A stretch of DNA of 64,000 nt from UBA5209 sp034002865 (GTDB lineage: Bacteria; Patescibacteriota; Dojkabacteria; SC72): contig JAVEZR010000002.1 of assembly GCA_034002865.1 (NCBI GenBank), positions 1 through 64,000 on the forward strand, in the 5' to 3' direction. A model generated the notes under the pieces. That model worked only from the letters and a program-made list of their open reading frames with translations. It did no database searches and was not told the origin of the DNA. The first letter of the stretch is position 1. The number at the start of each line of letters is the position of its first letter. The position numbers and the translations under genes are program-made. Below are positions 50,075 through 61,138 of this stretch, piece after piece.

Positions 50075-51729
50075 TGGCTGTTGGTGATAATTTAACTGGG
50101 TGGGCTGCTGTAGGCTTTGGTGCAGGTGGTGGCTATGAGAAAAGACGCCAGTTGCAGGAAGAAGCAGTAGCTTTAGAGGCTGCTAAAAGTGGCTTGGAAA
50201 GAGACGGTAAGGGCGGGTTTAAGCCTATGACTGGCACAGACGACGACATCATGCGTCAGCTTATAGAAACCAGAAATGAACTTAATAACCTGAAAATTCA
50301 AAATACTCAGTATATGTTTGGCAATGTACTCGAGGACTATGCTAAGAACGGTAGCACAGAAAACATAAATAAATTCATTCAGAATAATCCTGGTATCAAA
50401 AAAGCTTTCAGTAGCATTGGGGTTGAGTCAGTAGTTAGTTTAAATTTAGAGGACCCTGCACACTTGGCTGCTCTTAGAAGAAGTGGACTTGATGATGAGC
50501 AGATTACTAGTATAAATACTATGGACGCTGAAGAGTTGACTGACTTTAGAAAGGCTTATCCCTTGTACATGGGTCCTAATGGGCTTAATGTAGGAAGCTT
50601 TGAAGACGCCTTATCTATGTCTGGGGCTTTAAAAAGTATGTATGCTACTGACAAAATGGACATGCTTTTAGAGGTTTCAGCTAAGGGTAAGAATGCTTTA
50701 ATAAAAGCCATGTCTCCCAGAGAGCAGCAACTGGTTAACGAAGGCCAGCAAGCTATTAATAAAGGTAGAGAGCTGACCAATACTGGGTTAAATATAGCTA
50801 ATGACCAAGCAGCTACCGAGCTGACATTACTTAAGAAATGGATGGCTAAAAACCCAAATGCTAATATAGAAGATTTTCTTACTATAAAAACTACCGGCGG
50901 TAAAAAATCTGTTTTACAGCAAAACTATGAGTATCTTGAAGGAATACAGCCAGGCCTTGGTAAAGACTTTATAAACGCTCAAATACATGGTAAAGAAACT
51001 ACTACAGGTAAAGATATAGCTACTGCTGAGCAGATAGCTGATGACATACTTATATCACACCCTGATTATTATGAAACTGCTTATACAACTGACCATCCTG
51101 AGTATAGTAAAGTATACTCTGAGATATATCCTTTGATATCTGCAACTAAGACTAAACTTAGTGCTACAGATAGAAAAGAAATAGGTAAATTTGAAAGAAT
51201 GGCTACAGATTTTGGTAAAGCTTCTAAACTTAATGACCAAGATGTCGGTCTGCTTAATAGCTTATTTACTGACATTGACCAGTTTATATCTGGCTCAAAA
51301 TCTAATGAAGCAAAGGCAGCTTACTCACAGGTTATGACTGGTGTTAGAAACTCACTCTATGGTGCCACGTTACCAGCTGCAGAAATGAGAGACTTCTCTA
51401 GAGCGTATGGTAGCCTATACATGGCAGATAAAGCAGTTGCAGTCAAGCTCAAGACTGCGATAGAGGGTCAGTTGTCAGAGTTACAGGCGCTTAAAAGAAG
51501 TATAGGGCACCCTATAATAGGCCATTTTATGCTTGGGGCTGCTGAACAGAAATTTAAAAACACTCTTAAAGCTATGGATACCAAAAATACCTCTAATGTT
51601 GTTAAGCCTAGCAAAGGAGAGGTAGTCGGAAATAATAACAATAAAAACCCTCGCGAAGGTACTAGGGCTATTAACCCTGATACTGGTGAAGTTCTTATAT
51701 ACTCAAATGGTAAGTGGGTGAGCCAATAA
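50074..51729 (+). CDS. Internal virion protein candidate (copy 2)
   Basis: Identical to 7466-9121. Confidence 0.6.
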   Translation: MAVGDNLTGWAAVGFGAGGGYEKRRQLQEEAVALEAAKSGLERDGKGGFKPMTGTDDDIMRQLIETRNELNNLKIQNTQYMFGNVLEDYAKNGSTENINKFIQNNPGIKKAFSSIGVESVVSLNLEDPAHLAALRRSGLDDEQITSINTMDAEELTDFRKAYPLYMGPNGLNVGSFEDALSMSGALKSMYATDKMDMLLEVSAKGKNALIKAMSPREQQLVNEGQQAINKGRELTNTGLNIANDQAATELTLLKKWMAKNPNANIEDFLTIKTTGGKKSVLQQNYEYLEGIQPGLGKDFINAQIHGKETTTGKDIATAEQIADDILISHPDYYETAYTTDHPEYSKVYSEIYPLISATKTKLSATDRKEIGKFERMATDFGKASKLNDQDVGLLNSLFTDIDQFISGSKSNEAKAAYSQVMTGVRNSLYGATLPAAEMRDFSRAYGSLYMADKAVAVKLKTAIEGQLSELQALKRSIGHPIIGHFMLGAAEQKFKNTLKAMDTKNTSNVVKPSKGEVVGNNNNKNPREGTRAINPDTGEVLIYSNGKWVSQ

Positions 51730-53552
51730 TGAAAGCAGATATAGCAACATTAAAAGACACTTTTAAAGTAGGGTATGACTCTTTTTTATCATCAAGACAA
51801 GAGAGTATTAAAGCTCTAGATTTTTTTCACAATCGCCAGTTTACTCAAGAGCAGCTTGACATTTTCTCTGAAAGAGGGGCGCCACCTGAAACTTTTAACG
51901 TTGTAAAGATGTATACAAGAATTCTTCTTGGGTATTACTCAACAGTAGTAAATGACCTTAGAGTTGACCCAGTACAAGAAGATGACATATATACTGCAGC
52001 TATATTGAATGATGTACTTGATTATATATTCAAAGTTAATAACTTTGATGCTGAAAGTGATAAAGTAAAATCTGACCTGCTTCTTACTGGATTAATATGC
52101 GCCTATATGGATGTGAAAAAGACTGGTGAGACCGATGTATTCGGCCGACCTAAGTATGAGATAGAGCTATCCCATGTGCCTTCGCTTGAAATAATACTTG
52201 ACCCTATGAGTAGAAAAGATGACTACTCTGATAGTAGATTTATACATAGATTTAAGTGGATGTCTACTGAAGAAGTTAAAGCGCTCTTTCCGCGTAGAGT
52301 AGATAAGCTTAATGCATATGAGAACTTTTTGAGCATACCTGAAGCTGAGTTTGATTACACATATAATAGCCAGTTTAATGGGCAATATATGATTTTCGAC
52401 AACTTCTTGGTAGTGCACTCTATAATAACTGATGACTCAGGTAAAACTTGGTCTATATTTTGGAGCGACGAAATAATACTCTCCAAAAAAGAAATAACCT
52501 ATAAGGAAGTTAAAAATCCTTATAGAGTGCATAAACTGCATACCAGTAATAGAACTGAATACTATGGTGTATTTAGAGAAATACTACCAGTCCAGGATAT
52601 AATAAATCAAGCGTTAGCTAAAATTCAGCTGATGGTTAACACACAAAAAGCTTTTGTTCAAGATGATGCAGTTGATGATTTAGAAGAGTTTACTACTAGG
52701 TTTAATAGAGTGAATGCTGTAATACCTGTTAAATCTTTGCAAGGCATAAAAATAGAGAACTTAACTAGAGAAGTACTTGACCAGTACACAATCATAGATA
52801 AGGCCATAGAAAGAATACAAAGAATGCTATCTATAAATGACGCTTTCTTAGGTATGTCTTATGCTAGTGATAGCGGAAAGAAAGTGCGTCTCCAACAGAA
52901 TGCTGCTATGATAGCCCTTAGATATATCACTTCTAGAATGGAGCAGTGGTATAGATTGTTAGGATGGGATATAATAAATCTTGTTAAACAATACTTTACT
53001 TCTTATGATGTTATAAGAGTAAGTGACACTTATTCTGGTACTCGATGGGTAACTATGAACCAGCCACTACTCATGCCTACTGGGGAAACAGATGAAAATG
53101 GGCAGCCTATTATGCGCCCGGTGTATGAAGAGGTGCTAGACCCTGCTACTGGTGAGCCTTTAGAAGATGAAAATGGGGACTTAATAGTAGCCCCCATACC
53201 TACAAAAGATACTGACATAGCTTTCACAAAAGCAGATTTGTCGGTTGATACTATAGCCTACAATGACGAAGAAGAGCGTAACCAAATAATGCTTGAACAG
53301 GTGCTGAACAGTCCTATAGGTAATATAATAAGTACTGTTAACCCCGCTGGATACTTTAAAATGGCTAGTTACTCAGTCAAAGCTATGAATACTAAGTACA
53401 GCCCTGAGGTAGCCAAAATACTTGAGGATACTGGGTTAATGCTCAGCCAGGGTATGGCTGGCGCTATGCAAGCTGGGGTAGTGCCTGGTCAGATGTCTCC
53501 TAGGGAAGCTATAAATCAGCAGCCCAATAGACCTCAGATGGGAGTAGAATAA
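51729..53552 (+). CDS. Portal protein (copy 2)
   Basis: Identical to 9121-10944. Confidence 0.85.
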   Translation: MKADIATLKDTFKVGYDSFLSSRQESIKALDFFHNRQFTQEQLDIFSERGAPPETFNVVKMYTRILLGYYSTVVNDLRVDPVQEDDIYTAAILNDVLDYIFKVNNFDAESDKVKSDLLLTGLICAYMDVKKTGETDVFGRPKYEIELSHVPSLEIILDPMSRKDDYSDSRFIHRFKWMSTEEVKALFPRRVDKLNAYENFLSIPEAEFDYTYNSQFNGQYMIFDNFLVVHSIITDDSGKTWSIFWSDEIILSKKEITYKEVKNPYRVHKLHTSNRTEYYGVFREILPVQDIINQALAKIQLMVNTQKAFVQDDAVDDLEEFTTRFNRVNAVIPVKSLQGIKIENLTREVLDQYTIIDKAIERIQRMLSINDAFLGMSYASDSGKKVRLQQNAAMIALRYITSRMEQWYRLLGWDIINLVKQYFTSYDVIRVSDTYSGTRWVTMNQPLLMPTGETDENGQPIMRPVYEEVLDPATGEPLEDENGDLIVAPIPTKDTDIAFTKADLSVDTIAYNDEEERNQIMLEQVLNSPIGNIISTVNPAGYFKMASYSVKAMNTKYSPEVAKILEDTGLMLSQGMAGAMQAGVVPGQMSPREAINQQPNRPQMGVE

Positions 53553-56353
53553 TGGCTGAATATGATTCATTACCAGAAGGTTTTGTAATACAGAAGACAC
53601 AGAACACACAGAAGACCTTTAATGAGCTGCCTGCAGGCTTTGAAATAGAGGTGGCTGGTCCTAGTAGGCCCTCTAATCATTCTTTAATACAAGGACCAGT
53701 AAAAGACCCTAAACTGCCTCCTAATAGCATGTCATGGAAAGAAGTAATGACACCTGAAGATATAAGACTTCAGAATATTAATAGGCCTAATACTCCTGCA
53801 AAAGCTCGTGATATAGTATCTACTATGGAGGGAATATATGAAACCCCTTCTCAGAGTTTAGATGCTATAAAAGGTATATGGAACCCCGAGGCTAGAGCAA
53901 GAGCCACTGAAAAAGTGTCTGCTAATAGACAGCGCATAGTTAATGAACTTGCTTCACAAGGCTTTGAAAACCCTAGATATGAATATGACTCACTTTACGT
54001 AGATTTTAATGGAGAATCTATGGAAGTAGATAGTAGCATAATGCAAATACTTAAGGATGCTAGAACTGAAATAGGTGCTAGCATTGCTCTTGGTTTAACT
54101 GGGGCTAAACTTGGTGCAACTGCCGGTGCCCCACTAGGCCCAGTGGGTGCAGGTGTAGGAGCATTTGTAGGAGGAGGTGTATTCTCAGCTGCTGGTGCTG
54201 CTATAGGCAAAAAGATAGATATAGAAGCTAATGAATTAAAACTTACTGAAAAAGTAAGTGATGACTTGATAAAGCAACAGATGAAAGAAGCAGGTGTAAC
54301 TGATGCTATAGGTAGTGTAATAGGACCTATGGTTATGAAGTTACCAGGAAAAGCAATATCTAAGATATATAACCAAGTTTTAGCTGGCAATATGGAAGGT
54401 GCTAAAAGAGCTGCATTACAGCACTATGGCATAGATGCTGAGCAGGCTACCAAGATTACCCAGAGTCTTGAAGAACTAATAGGACCTTTAGCTGGTACTG
54501 AAGCACAAAAAGACTTGGTGTCCTTATCTATTACCCAGCCTGGTGGCGAGGCAGTCTGGAGTGCTGCATCACTATTTAACCCTTCTAGTTCAGCAGATGT
54601 GGCTAACTCAGTTGTTAAGAGAGCTGCGTCACTTAGACAAGCATCTAGTGAGCTTGCTAATACTGGTGATGAAACTATATATGATGTAGTTACTAATGAG
54701 CTTTCTAGCTATACCGATGAGGTAGGAAAGTTTTATGAATCAGTAAAAGATGCTTCTAGAGAGTTTTCTCAAGGATATGCTTTTGATTATAATAAACTCG
54801 GGCTTCAGCCTATTATAGAGAGAATAGGCCAGAGAATAGAGGACCCTACTGTCAAGCAAAGATATCTTAACCTCCTTACTAAAGTTGAAGATGCTGCCGA
54901 CGGAAGAACCTTCTCAGACCTTATAGACTTGAGAGAGACTGTCAATGACTTAATGTTTGCCAGCAAGTCTATAAGCTTTTCAGATAAGGGTGCATTATTA
55001 GATGTAGTAAAAACTATAGATAATGAAATAGCTACACAAGCAGATATAGTTATACCTGAGGCCGCACTTTGGAAAGAAAATTGGAGTAAGGCTAAAGCTA
55101 ACTATAGCGAAATGAAGAGACTTGAAAAGAATGTTCTAGCTAAAGTTATAAATAGACCGGGTATATCACCGCAAACACTAATTCAAAACCTGTCTAAATA
55201 TATAGCAGCTGGTGATGACACTTTTTATGAGGTAATGGAAAAGCTTAGCAATAAAACAAAAACCAAAATTGAAGGCTCAGTAATAAATAATATTGTTGAT
55301 AAGTTCTCGGTTGGAGAAGTCGGTGGACATAGAGCTATAGCATTCGGTGCGTTATCTGATGAACTTTCTAAGGCTAAATGGCATTCTCCGGAGGCTAAAC
55401 AGCTGGTTGACACTATACATAGAATGTCAAATGTTTTTAAGAACGATGTTAACTTAGCTAGGGTTGCTGGTAAAATTACTGTGCCTAAGTTTCAGTCATA
55501 TCTGACTACTGACCCTGTAGTTAGACTTAAATATGAAGTTGCTAGTAGCTTGTTTAACTATATAAGAATGCTTATACCTAGTGAAAAGGCTGATGTACTA
55601 GCACTCGCTAGGCAGACTGGTGATTCAGTAAGGGTTACTAAGCCTACGGTATATCAGAGAATAAAAGATTTAATTTCTGGTACTGAAAGAGTTTACAATA
55701 ACCCGCTAGACGCTTCCAATATAAAAGCATTAAGAAAGACATTAGAAGCTGATAACAGGTTAGAAAGAGAGGCGTTAGACTTTGAAGCTTCCTATAACAA
55801 GTTACTTAATGAATATAAACGTCGCCAAGAAGTATTTGGTAAATTCTACTCTAAAGAACAATTGGCTAAACGTCCAGATATAGTTTGGGGCCCAGCAACT
55901 ATGCTTAATGACCCTCCTATAATAAATGATAAAGGGGAGATAATAGGACTAGACTCTTCACCTGCTTATGGTATTCTTAGTAGAACGGGTAAATTAGATA
56001 CCGTTAGGAGCTCAAATACTCCACGTACTAGTATGAACCCTACTCAACAGAGATTATTAAGAGGGATTTACAACTCAAATTCAACCATCAAACAAGATGT
56101 AAATCTGGATAAATATATAGATATTATTGATTCAGATTTAAAAACTAGATATAGAAGTATAGGTAATGGGTTAAGGCTCACCGGTGAAGAAACTGATGTA
56201 GACCTTATAAACAATCTAGTTGACACTGAAACTACAAATTTGATAAACAAAGTTAAGAAAGACTTAAATGTGGAGCTACCGTTACAAGATGCGCGTAGCA
56301 CGGTAATTTCTAAGTTACACCAGCTAGCAGTCGAATGTGGAGGAAAGAAATGA
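53552..56353 (+). CDS. Large ejection protein (copy 2)
   Basis: Identical to 10944-13745. Confidence 0.6.
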   Translation: MAEYDSLPEGFVIQKTQNTQKTFNELPAGFEIEVAGPSRPSNHSLIQGPVKDPKLPPNSMSWKEVMTPEDIRLQNINRPNTPAKARDIVSTMEGIYETPSQSLDAIKGIWNPEARARATEKVSANRQRIVNELASQGFENPRYEYDSLYVDFNGESMEVDSSIMQILKDARTEIGASIALGLTGAKLGATAGAPLGPVGAGVGAFVGGGVFSAAGAAIGKKIDIEANELKLTEKVSDDLIKQQMKEAGVTDAIGSVIGPMVMKLPGKAISKIYNQVLAGNMEGAKRAALQHYGIDAEQATKITQSLEELIGPLAGTEAQKDLVSLSITQPGGEAVWSAASLFNPSSSADVANSVVKRAASLRQASSELANTGDETIYDVVTNELSSYTDEVGKFYESVKDASREFSQGYAFDYNKLGLQPIIERIGQRIEDPTVKQRYLNLLTKVEDAADGRTFSDLIDLRETVNDLMFASKSISFSDKGALLDVVKTIDNEIATQADIVIPEAALWKENWSKAKANYSEMKRLEKNVLAKVINRPGISPQTLIQNLSKYIAAGDDTFYEVMEKLSNKTKTKIEGSVINNIVDKFSVGEVGGHRAIAFGALSDELSKAKWHSPEAKQLVDTIHRMSNVFKNDVNLARVAGKITVPKFQSYLTTDPVVRLKYEVASSLFNYIRMLIPSEKADVLALARQTGDSVRVTKPTVYQRIKDLISGTERVYNNPLDASNIKALRKTLEADNRLEREALDFEASYNKLLNEYKRRQEVFGKFYSKEQLAKRPDIVWGPATMLNDPPIINDKGEIIGLDSSPAYGILSRTGKLDTVRSSNTPRTSMNPTQQRLLRGIYNSNSTIKQDVNLDKYIDIIDSDLKTRYRSIGNGLRLTGEETDVDLINNLVDTETTNLINKVKKDLNVELPLQDARSTVISKLHQLAVECGGKK

Positions 56354-57705
56354 AATGCGATGCTTTCACTAAAGCGCTTGGTAAAATAGATTTCACATAT
56401 AAAGCTACTGACGTAATAAAAGATATAGCTACTAAGTCCCCTAATCAGCAGTTTACTAGAGAGACCTTTAGTAACTACTTAGCTAATCAAGGTGTATCTC
56501 CATACGAAGTAGACTTAACAACTAAAGGATTTCCTGAAACATTTACAGCTAAACAAGCACTTGATAAAGTTAACTACATTAACCCAGCTAAAATTAGTAA
56601 AAGCAACTTCTCAGGAGCCTATAAAGAGATAACTGAAAACTTTAATCAGCTCGGTGAATTAAATAATTATAAAGAAACTGGGTTTAATATTAGAGCTGAT
56701 TCTACTATGCAACCAGAGCAGCATTTTACCAGTCCTATCCCTAATAATGCAATACTAGGATGGAATAGGTCACATGTGCAGAACATACCTGAAATAGGTG
56801 ACACTTTAGTTTTAGATGAATTTCAATCAGATTGGCTGCAAGCGGAAAGAAAAGGCGCTCAAGTATTTGAAAAAAATTCTAATACTATTTCCAAAGTTCT
56901 TGCAAATGCTCAAGAAGGGCAGTTAACTAATGAAGAACTAGAAGCTATGAACAATGCTACTGGTAGGCTTGCCATATTAAACCGAACTGTAAAAAATGAT
57001 GCTATTAGTAAATTATACAATACCATATTAAATGAGTTTAATACTCAAGAGTTTACACAGGCATCTATAGATGAAGTAAGTAGAATATTCGACGCTACTG
57101 ATGTGCATGGTAGACGCATAGTCCAGAACTTCCCTATGAAGCCTGACAAATTTCACCAATTTATGATAGTAGATGCTATTGACCAGGCTATGCAGAGCGG
57201 TTTGCAAAAAATAGTTATCCCTATAGATAGACACGGTGCATTAGCTGGCTCAGAAGGTGTGACTAAATTTTATAATAATCTTAATAAATCTATTTTACCA
57301 GATATAAGACGTAAGCTAGAGAAACAAGGATTACGCATAGAAGTGAAAAAAAGTAATATAACCTTGCCCTCTATAATCGATAACATAGAAGCTGGCAATC
57401 TACAGGATGGACAAATAACATATGCTTTTGACACACTTGATGCATTACCAGTACGCACTAGAAGAGAACTAATAGCTTCTTACCAAGGTGATTTTCATGA
57501 TGCTAACATGGAAGACCAGGCTTTTCATATACTGTCATTTTTAAGCACATTACCAGCTGATACTCTTAAAGAAGCTGGCATAGCAGATAGCAAACCAGTA
57601 TGGGAATTGACAATAAAAGAAATACCTGATAAGCCGGTAAAATGGGATATATATTCTATGCTAGGAGCATTAGGTATAGGCGCAAATAATGGTGAAGAGA
57701 GCTAA
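56350..57705 (+). CDS. EFQSDW-type polyvalent virion protein (copy 2)
   Basis: Identical to 13742-15097. Confidence 0.55.
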   Translation: MKCDAFTKALGKIDFTYKATDVIKDIATKSPNQQFTRETFSNYLANQGVSPYEVDLTTKGFPETFTAKQALDKVNYINPAKISKSNFSGAYKEITENFNQLGELNNYKETGFNIRADSTMQPEQHFTSPIPNNAILGWNRSHVQNIPEIGDTLVLDEFQSDWLQAERKGAQVFEKNSNTISKVLANAQEGQLTNEELEAMNNATGRLAILNRTVKNDAISKLYNTILNEFNTQEFTQASIDEVSRIFDATDVHGRRIVQNFPMKPDKFHQFMIVDAIDQAMQSGLQKIVIPIDRHGALAGSEGVTKFYNNLNKSILPDIRRKLEKQGLRIEVKKSNITLPSIIDNIEAGNLQDGQITYAFDTLDALPVRTRRELIASYQGDFHDANMEDQAFHILSFLSTLPADTLKEAGIADSKPVWELTIKEIPDKPVKWDIYSMLGALGIGANNGEES

Positions 57706-57717
57706 ATGCTCTCTTCA
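57693..57717. terminator. Convergent hairpin (copy 2)
   Basis: Same hairpin as 15085-15109. Confidence 0.5.
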
Positions 57718-57965
57718 TTACCTAATACAATTACTTGCATTCCAAAATATTGTGGGTTTTCAGTCAAATCTTCAGTATTTCTGAGCTGATAGTTATCTGC
57801 TAAGCTTTTATGTATAGCTAATTTCTCTTCGCCAGTAATTAGGAGTAGACTAGGCATCTGCCCCACTATAAGTAATTTGTTTCTAAGATAAATTATCACG
57901 TCATCAATTATATCGATATTAGTTATCTTAATTGGGTATGCCATTTTGTCAGTAACTATAATCAT
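57702..57965 (-). CDS. Small unknown protein (copy 2)
   Basis: Identical to 15094-15357. Confidence 0.65.
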   Translation of the reverse strand: MIIVTDKMAYPIKITNIDIIDDVIIYLRNKLLIVGQMPSLLLITGEEKLAIHKSLADNYQLRNTEDLTENPQYFGMQVIVLGNEESI

Positions 57966-57966
57966 T

Positions 57967-59220
57967 TTAATCCTCCAATAGTTTTCTTTTATAGACTTCA
58001 TTATTAAAGTCTTTTTTGCAACTAACAAGTTCATATACTTGTTCTGATATTCCCCCAGCCACTAATAAGTGATGTACTAATAATGATGCACTACCATTTA
58101 TATTAACTATTCTATCGCGCCTTTGCACATGTTTAACTCCTGAGTAGTTATTAGAGTATATTATAAAATGCTCTAAGTGGCTAAGGTCTACTCCTTCAGC
58201 ATGTGATACTGAGCTATAGATATTAGCATATTTAAAATGTGCTTTTAGTAAGTCTCTTTCTTGAGTAAAATGGCACATTATACCTATTTTGTCAGTATCA
58301 CCAAAGTTAGTTTTTATAAAGTCTATCTTCTCAGTATTACCAAGTTTAAATACTTTATTATATAGCTTAAGTGTCCCACCCTCTAACATGTGTAACAAAA
58401 CTCTCTCTTTAGTTTTAGTATCTAGTACTATTTCTTCTCCCTGTACTACTATAACGCGTTTCTTAATTGCTGCATTATAGAGTTTTTTAGTCTCTTCATT
58501 GAGAGTTATATAATGTACTACATCCTTAGCTTGCAAATCTTCTGATATGCCAGCGTCCTCTTGAGTCATGTAAATACAAAACTTAGCTATTTCTATCTCT
58601 AGCTCAGGGATAGCTTTTTTGTAGCACGGCGCTATTCCATGAGCAGTATATATACTGCTTGGTATACCGTATACTTTAAAGAACTCATAGAAGTTCTTAT
58701 ATTTAAATGGGCTATACTTGGATATATTCATCTGGTAATATATACTACATGGAGTCTCTATCCAAGGAGTCCCGGATAAATGTATGTGTGGTAGACTTTG
58801 ACATAAAGTTTTTAATAGCAAGGTACGACCATTTGGTTTACCCACTATACCAAAGTTATGTGATTCATCTATTATAATACAGTCATAATCAGCTGCATTT
58901 AATTTCAATTTAGGTATTTTAATTTGGCGATTTTTAGGCCCAGTGGTTTCAACTGAACCCATTTGCTCATAGTTAGTAACTGTATATTTTTTAGACAGAT
59001 ATGGCTGGTCTATAAAAGCCTTCCAGCCATTTATTGCTGCCTTTGGGCACAATATAAGTACTGATTTTGCTGTTGATAATTCTAACGCCAATAGTGCAGT
59101 ATAAGTTTTACCACTTCTTGGTGCGCCTACTAAGTAGGCGTACCCTTTAGTTTTTACCATGGAATATAGTTCTTTAGCTTTAGCAAGCTGATGCTTAAGA
59201 GGATGTTTTATTTCACTCAT
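57967..59220 (-). CDS. SF2 helicase (copy 2)
   Basis: Identical to 15359-16612. Confidence 0.85.
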   Translation of the reverse strand: MSEIKHPLKHQLAKAKELYSMVKTKGYAYLVGAPRSGKTYTALLALELSTAKSVLILCPKAAINGWKAFIDQPYLSKKYTVTNYEQMGSVETTGPKNRQIKIPKLKLNAADYDCIIIDESHNFGIVGKPNGRTLLLKTLCQSLPHIHLSGTPWIETPCSIYYQMNISKYSPFKYKNFYEFFKVYGIPSSIYTAHGIAPCYKKAIPELEIEIAKFCIYMTQEDAGISEDLQAKDVVHYITLNEETKKLYNAAIKKRVIVVQGEEIVLDTKTKERVLLHMLEGGTLKLYNKVFKLGNTEKIDFIKTNFGDTDKIGIMCHFTQERDLLKAHFKYANIYSSVSHAEGVDLSHLEHFIIYSNNYSGVKHVQRRDRIVNINGSASLLVHHLLVAGGISEQVYELVSCKKDFNNEVYKRKLLED

Positions 59221-59504
59221 ATATGATGTATCCTATCTATAGTATTTAGTATTTCAGCTACATCTTCCGTGGAGGTAGCTACAATTACATAACCACCACT
59301 AGCTTTAAGAGCTTTATGCTGTGCTTTTTGTAATTCATTTGTTGTGAGACCGGGTTGCTTTAACTCTATACCTATAAATATACCATTATAGCAAGCAACT
59401 ACATCCGGATGTCCAGATGTAGTTGCTCTAACAAGTTTAAAGTGATATATATTACGGTCACGTAGGTATTTAAGCACCTTTGCTTGTATTTGACTTTCAC
59501 TCAT
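59217..59504 (-). CDS. VRR-NUC nuclease (copy 2)
   Basis: Identical to 16609-16896. Confidence 0.8.
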   Translation of the reverse strand: MSESQIQAKVLKYLRDRNIYHFKLVRATTSGHPDVVACYNGIFIGIELKQPGLTTNELQKAQHKALKASGGYVIVATSTEDVAEILNTIDRIHHI

Positions 59505-59778
59505 GGCATTTACCATGTATTAATTTTATACCTTTAAGCGCTTCTAAAAAGCACTCACCCCAAGTAGTGGCATTAAATACCCAAGTGGATGCAAGTAAAT
59601 CTACACCTTTAAAGGCCAATAATTTAGTATACTTACCTTCAGGAATAAATGTGACTTGTTTATCTTTATAATGACCAGTACATACTAAACCAAACCATGA
59701 ATTAGTCTCAGATTCTAAGTCAGGAAAGGTGTGTAGAATTTCTTTTCTTAAAAGTTCTTCTAATTGTTCAATAGTCAT
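59497..59778 (-). CDS. Unknown early protein (copy 2)
   Basis: Identical to 16889-17170. Confidence 0.6.
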   Translation of the reverse strand: MTIEQLEELLRKEILHTFPDLESETNSWFGLVCTGHYKDKQVTFIPEGKYTKLLAFKGVDLLASTWVFNATTWGECFLEALKGIKLIHGKCHE

Positions 59779-60272
59779 AAAGCGCCCTCCCCCAATTGCT
59801 CTACTATTACGCCAGCAGTTTTAAGAAGTCTGAGACCTTCTGTAGAGTTTTCCCATTCTTCTTTGTACACTAGTCTTTCTATACCAGTCTGTATAAGAAG
59901 CTTAGAGCATTCCATGCATGGTGAAAGTGTTATATATACTGTGGCACCTTCCATTGCAATGCCATTCTTAGCTGCAAAAGCTATTAAGTTCTGCTCAGCA
60001 TGTACTACTTCAGGTTTAGTAACCAGCTTATTTATGCCTTCTAAAAGCATAGGAATACTCAGCATTTCACAATTGTTGTCAAGCCCATTAGGTGTGCCAT
60101 TATAAGCAGTAACAAGCACCCTATTATCTTTAGCTAATACAGCGCCAACTTTACGCTTAGTAGCTGATGACAACTCAGCCCATATTTCAGCTGTTGCCAT
60201 TAGTGTTTTATCAAACCTTTTTTGTCTTTCCATCGCAGCACCTACCCACCAACTTAAGCTAACAGGCCCCAT
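59775..60272 (-). CDS. dCMP deaminase (copy 2)
   Basis: Identical to 17167-17664. Confidence 0.85.
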   Translation of the reverse strand: MGPVSLSWWVGAAMERQKRFDKTLMATAEIWAELSSATKRKVGAVLAKDNRVLVTAYNGTPNGLDNNCEMLSIPMLLEGINKLVTKPEVVHAEQNLIAFAAKNGIAMEGATVYITLSPCMECSKLLIQTGIERLVYKEEWENSTEGLRLLKTAGVIVEQLGEGAL

Positions 60273-61138
60273 TATTTTAATCCTTGATAAACTGGCTGTA
60301 TATATGATTCATGCTTAGTATCATAGGAAATCTCTACAACTTTACCTATGAAATACTCAACACCTTTAGCTCTCAATTCATCAGTAAGCCCACTGCCAAC
60401 ATTAACCGTTTCAAGTGTAATAGGGTCTTTTAATACCAATGACCCTATCATATTAGAGTATTTACCTTCACCTGATAGGCAACCTATGCATACTAAATCA
60501 GCAGTAGGCCTGAACTTTATTTTAAGAGCTGTCTTAACTCTACTACCTGGTTTATACATGTGTGATGGGTATTTAGCTATTGCGCCTTCCCAGCCCTGAG
60601 CTACTAGTTCCTTAGCAACTTTAGCAGCATCACTAAATGACATTAATGTGTGTTTTGCCTTCACTAGACCCGTCAGCTCAAGCTTATTAAGTACACGTAG
60701 TCTATCTTCAAAGTTTGGATAGGAGTTACCATAGGCACTAGCATTTATTATGTCAAACACTACAAAAGTTTCCTTAGCCACGTTTATTTCACTGTGGATA
60801 CCTTTAGAAAACTCCGTTCTCCAAGTAGTGGTGTTACCAGCAAATCTCCTATCTCCAAGCTTGCCTTTGCTAGCACCTATATACTCAGCCTCTAGTATGA
60901 ACTCTTCATCTAGATGCTTAAGCCCAGAGCATATCAATCTCTCCAGCGCTGGCAATCTAAACTCTTTATTACCAGAGGTAAAAAATGATATATTTCTACC
61001 TCTTTTATGTATTTGTATATAATGCCCATCATACTTGGTGGACACCATTACATTTGGGTTGGATTTTGTGAGCGCTATAAGCTGTTTAGTGCTTAGCTTG
61101 CTTATATCCGTAGCTTTACACTGTTCAATCATACGCAT
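60272..61138 (-). CDS. ATP-dependent DNA ligase (copy 2)
   Basis: Identical to 17664-18530. Confidence 0.9.
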   Translation of the reverse strand: MRMIEQCKATDISKLSTKQLIALTKSNPNVMVSTKYDGHYIQIHKRGRNISFFTSGNKEFRLPALERLICSGLKHLDEEFILEAEYIGASKGKLGDRRFAGNTTTWRTEFSKGIHSEINVAKETFVVFDIINASAYGNSYPNFEDRLRVLNKLELTGLVKAKHTLMSFSDAAKVAKELVAQGWEGAIAKYPSHMYKPGSRVKTALKIKFRPTADLVCIGCLSGEGKYSNMIGSLVLKDPITLETVNVGSGLTDELRAKGVEYFIGKVVEISYDTKHESYIQPVYQGLK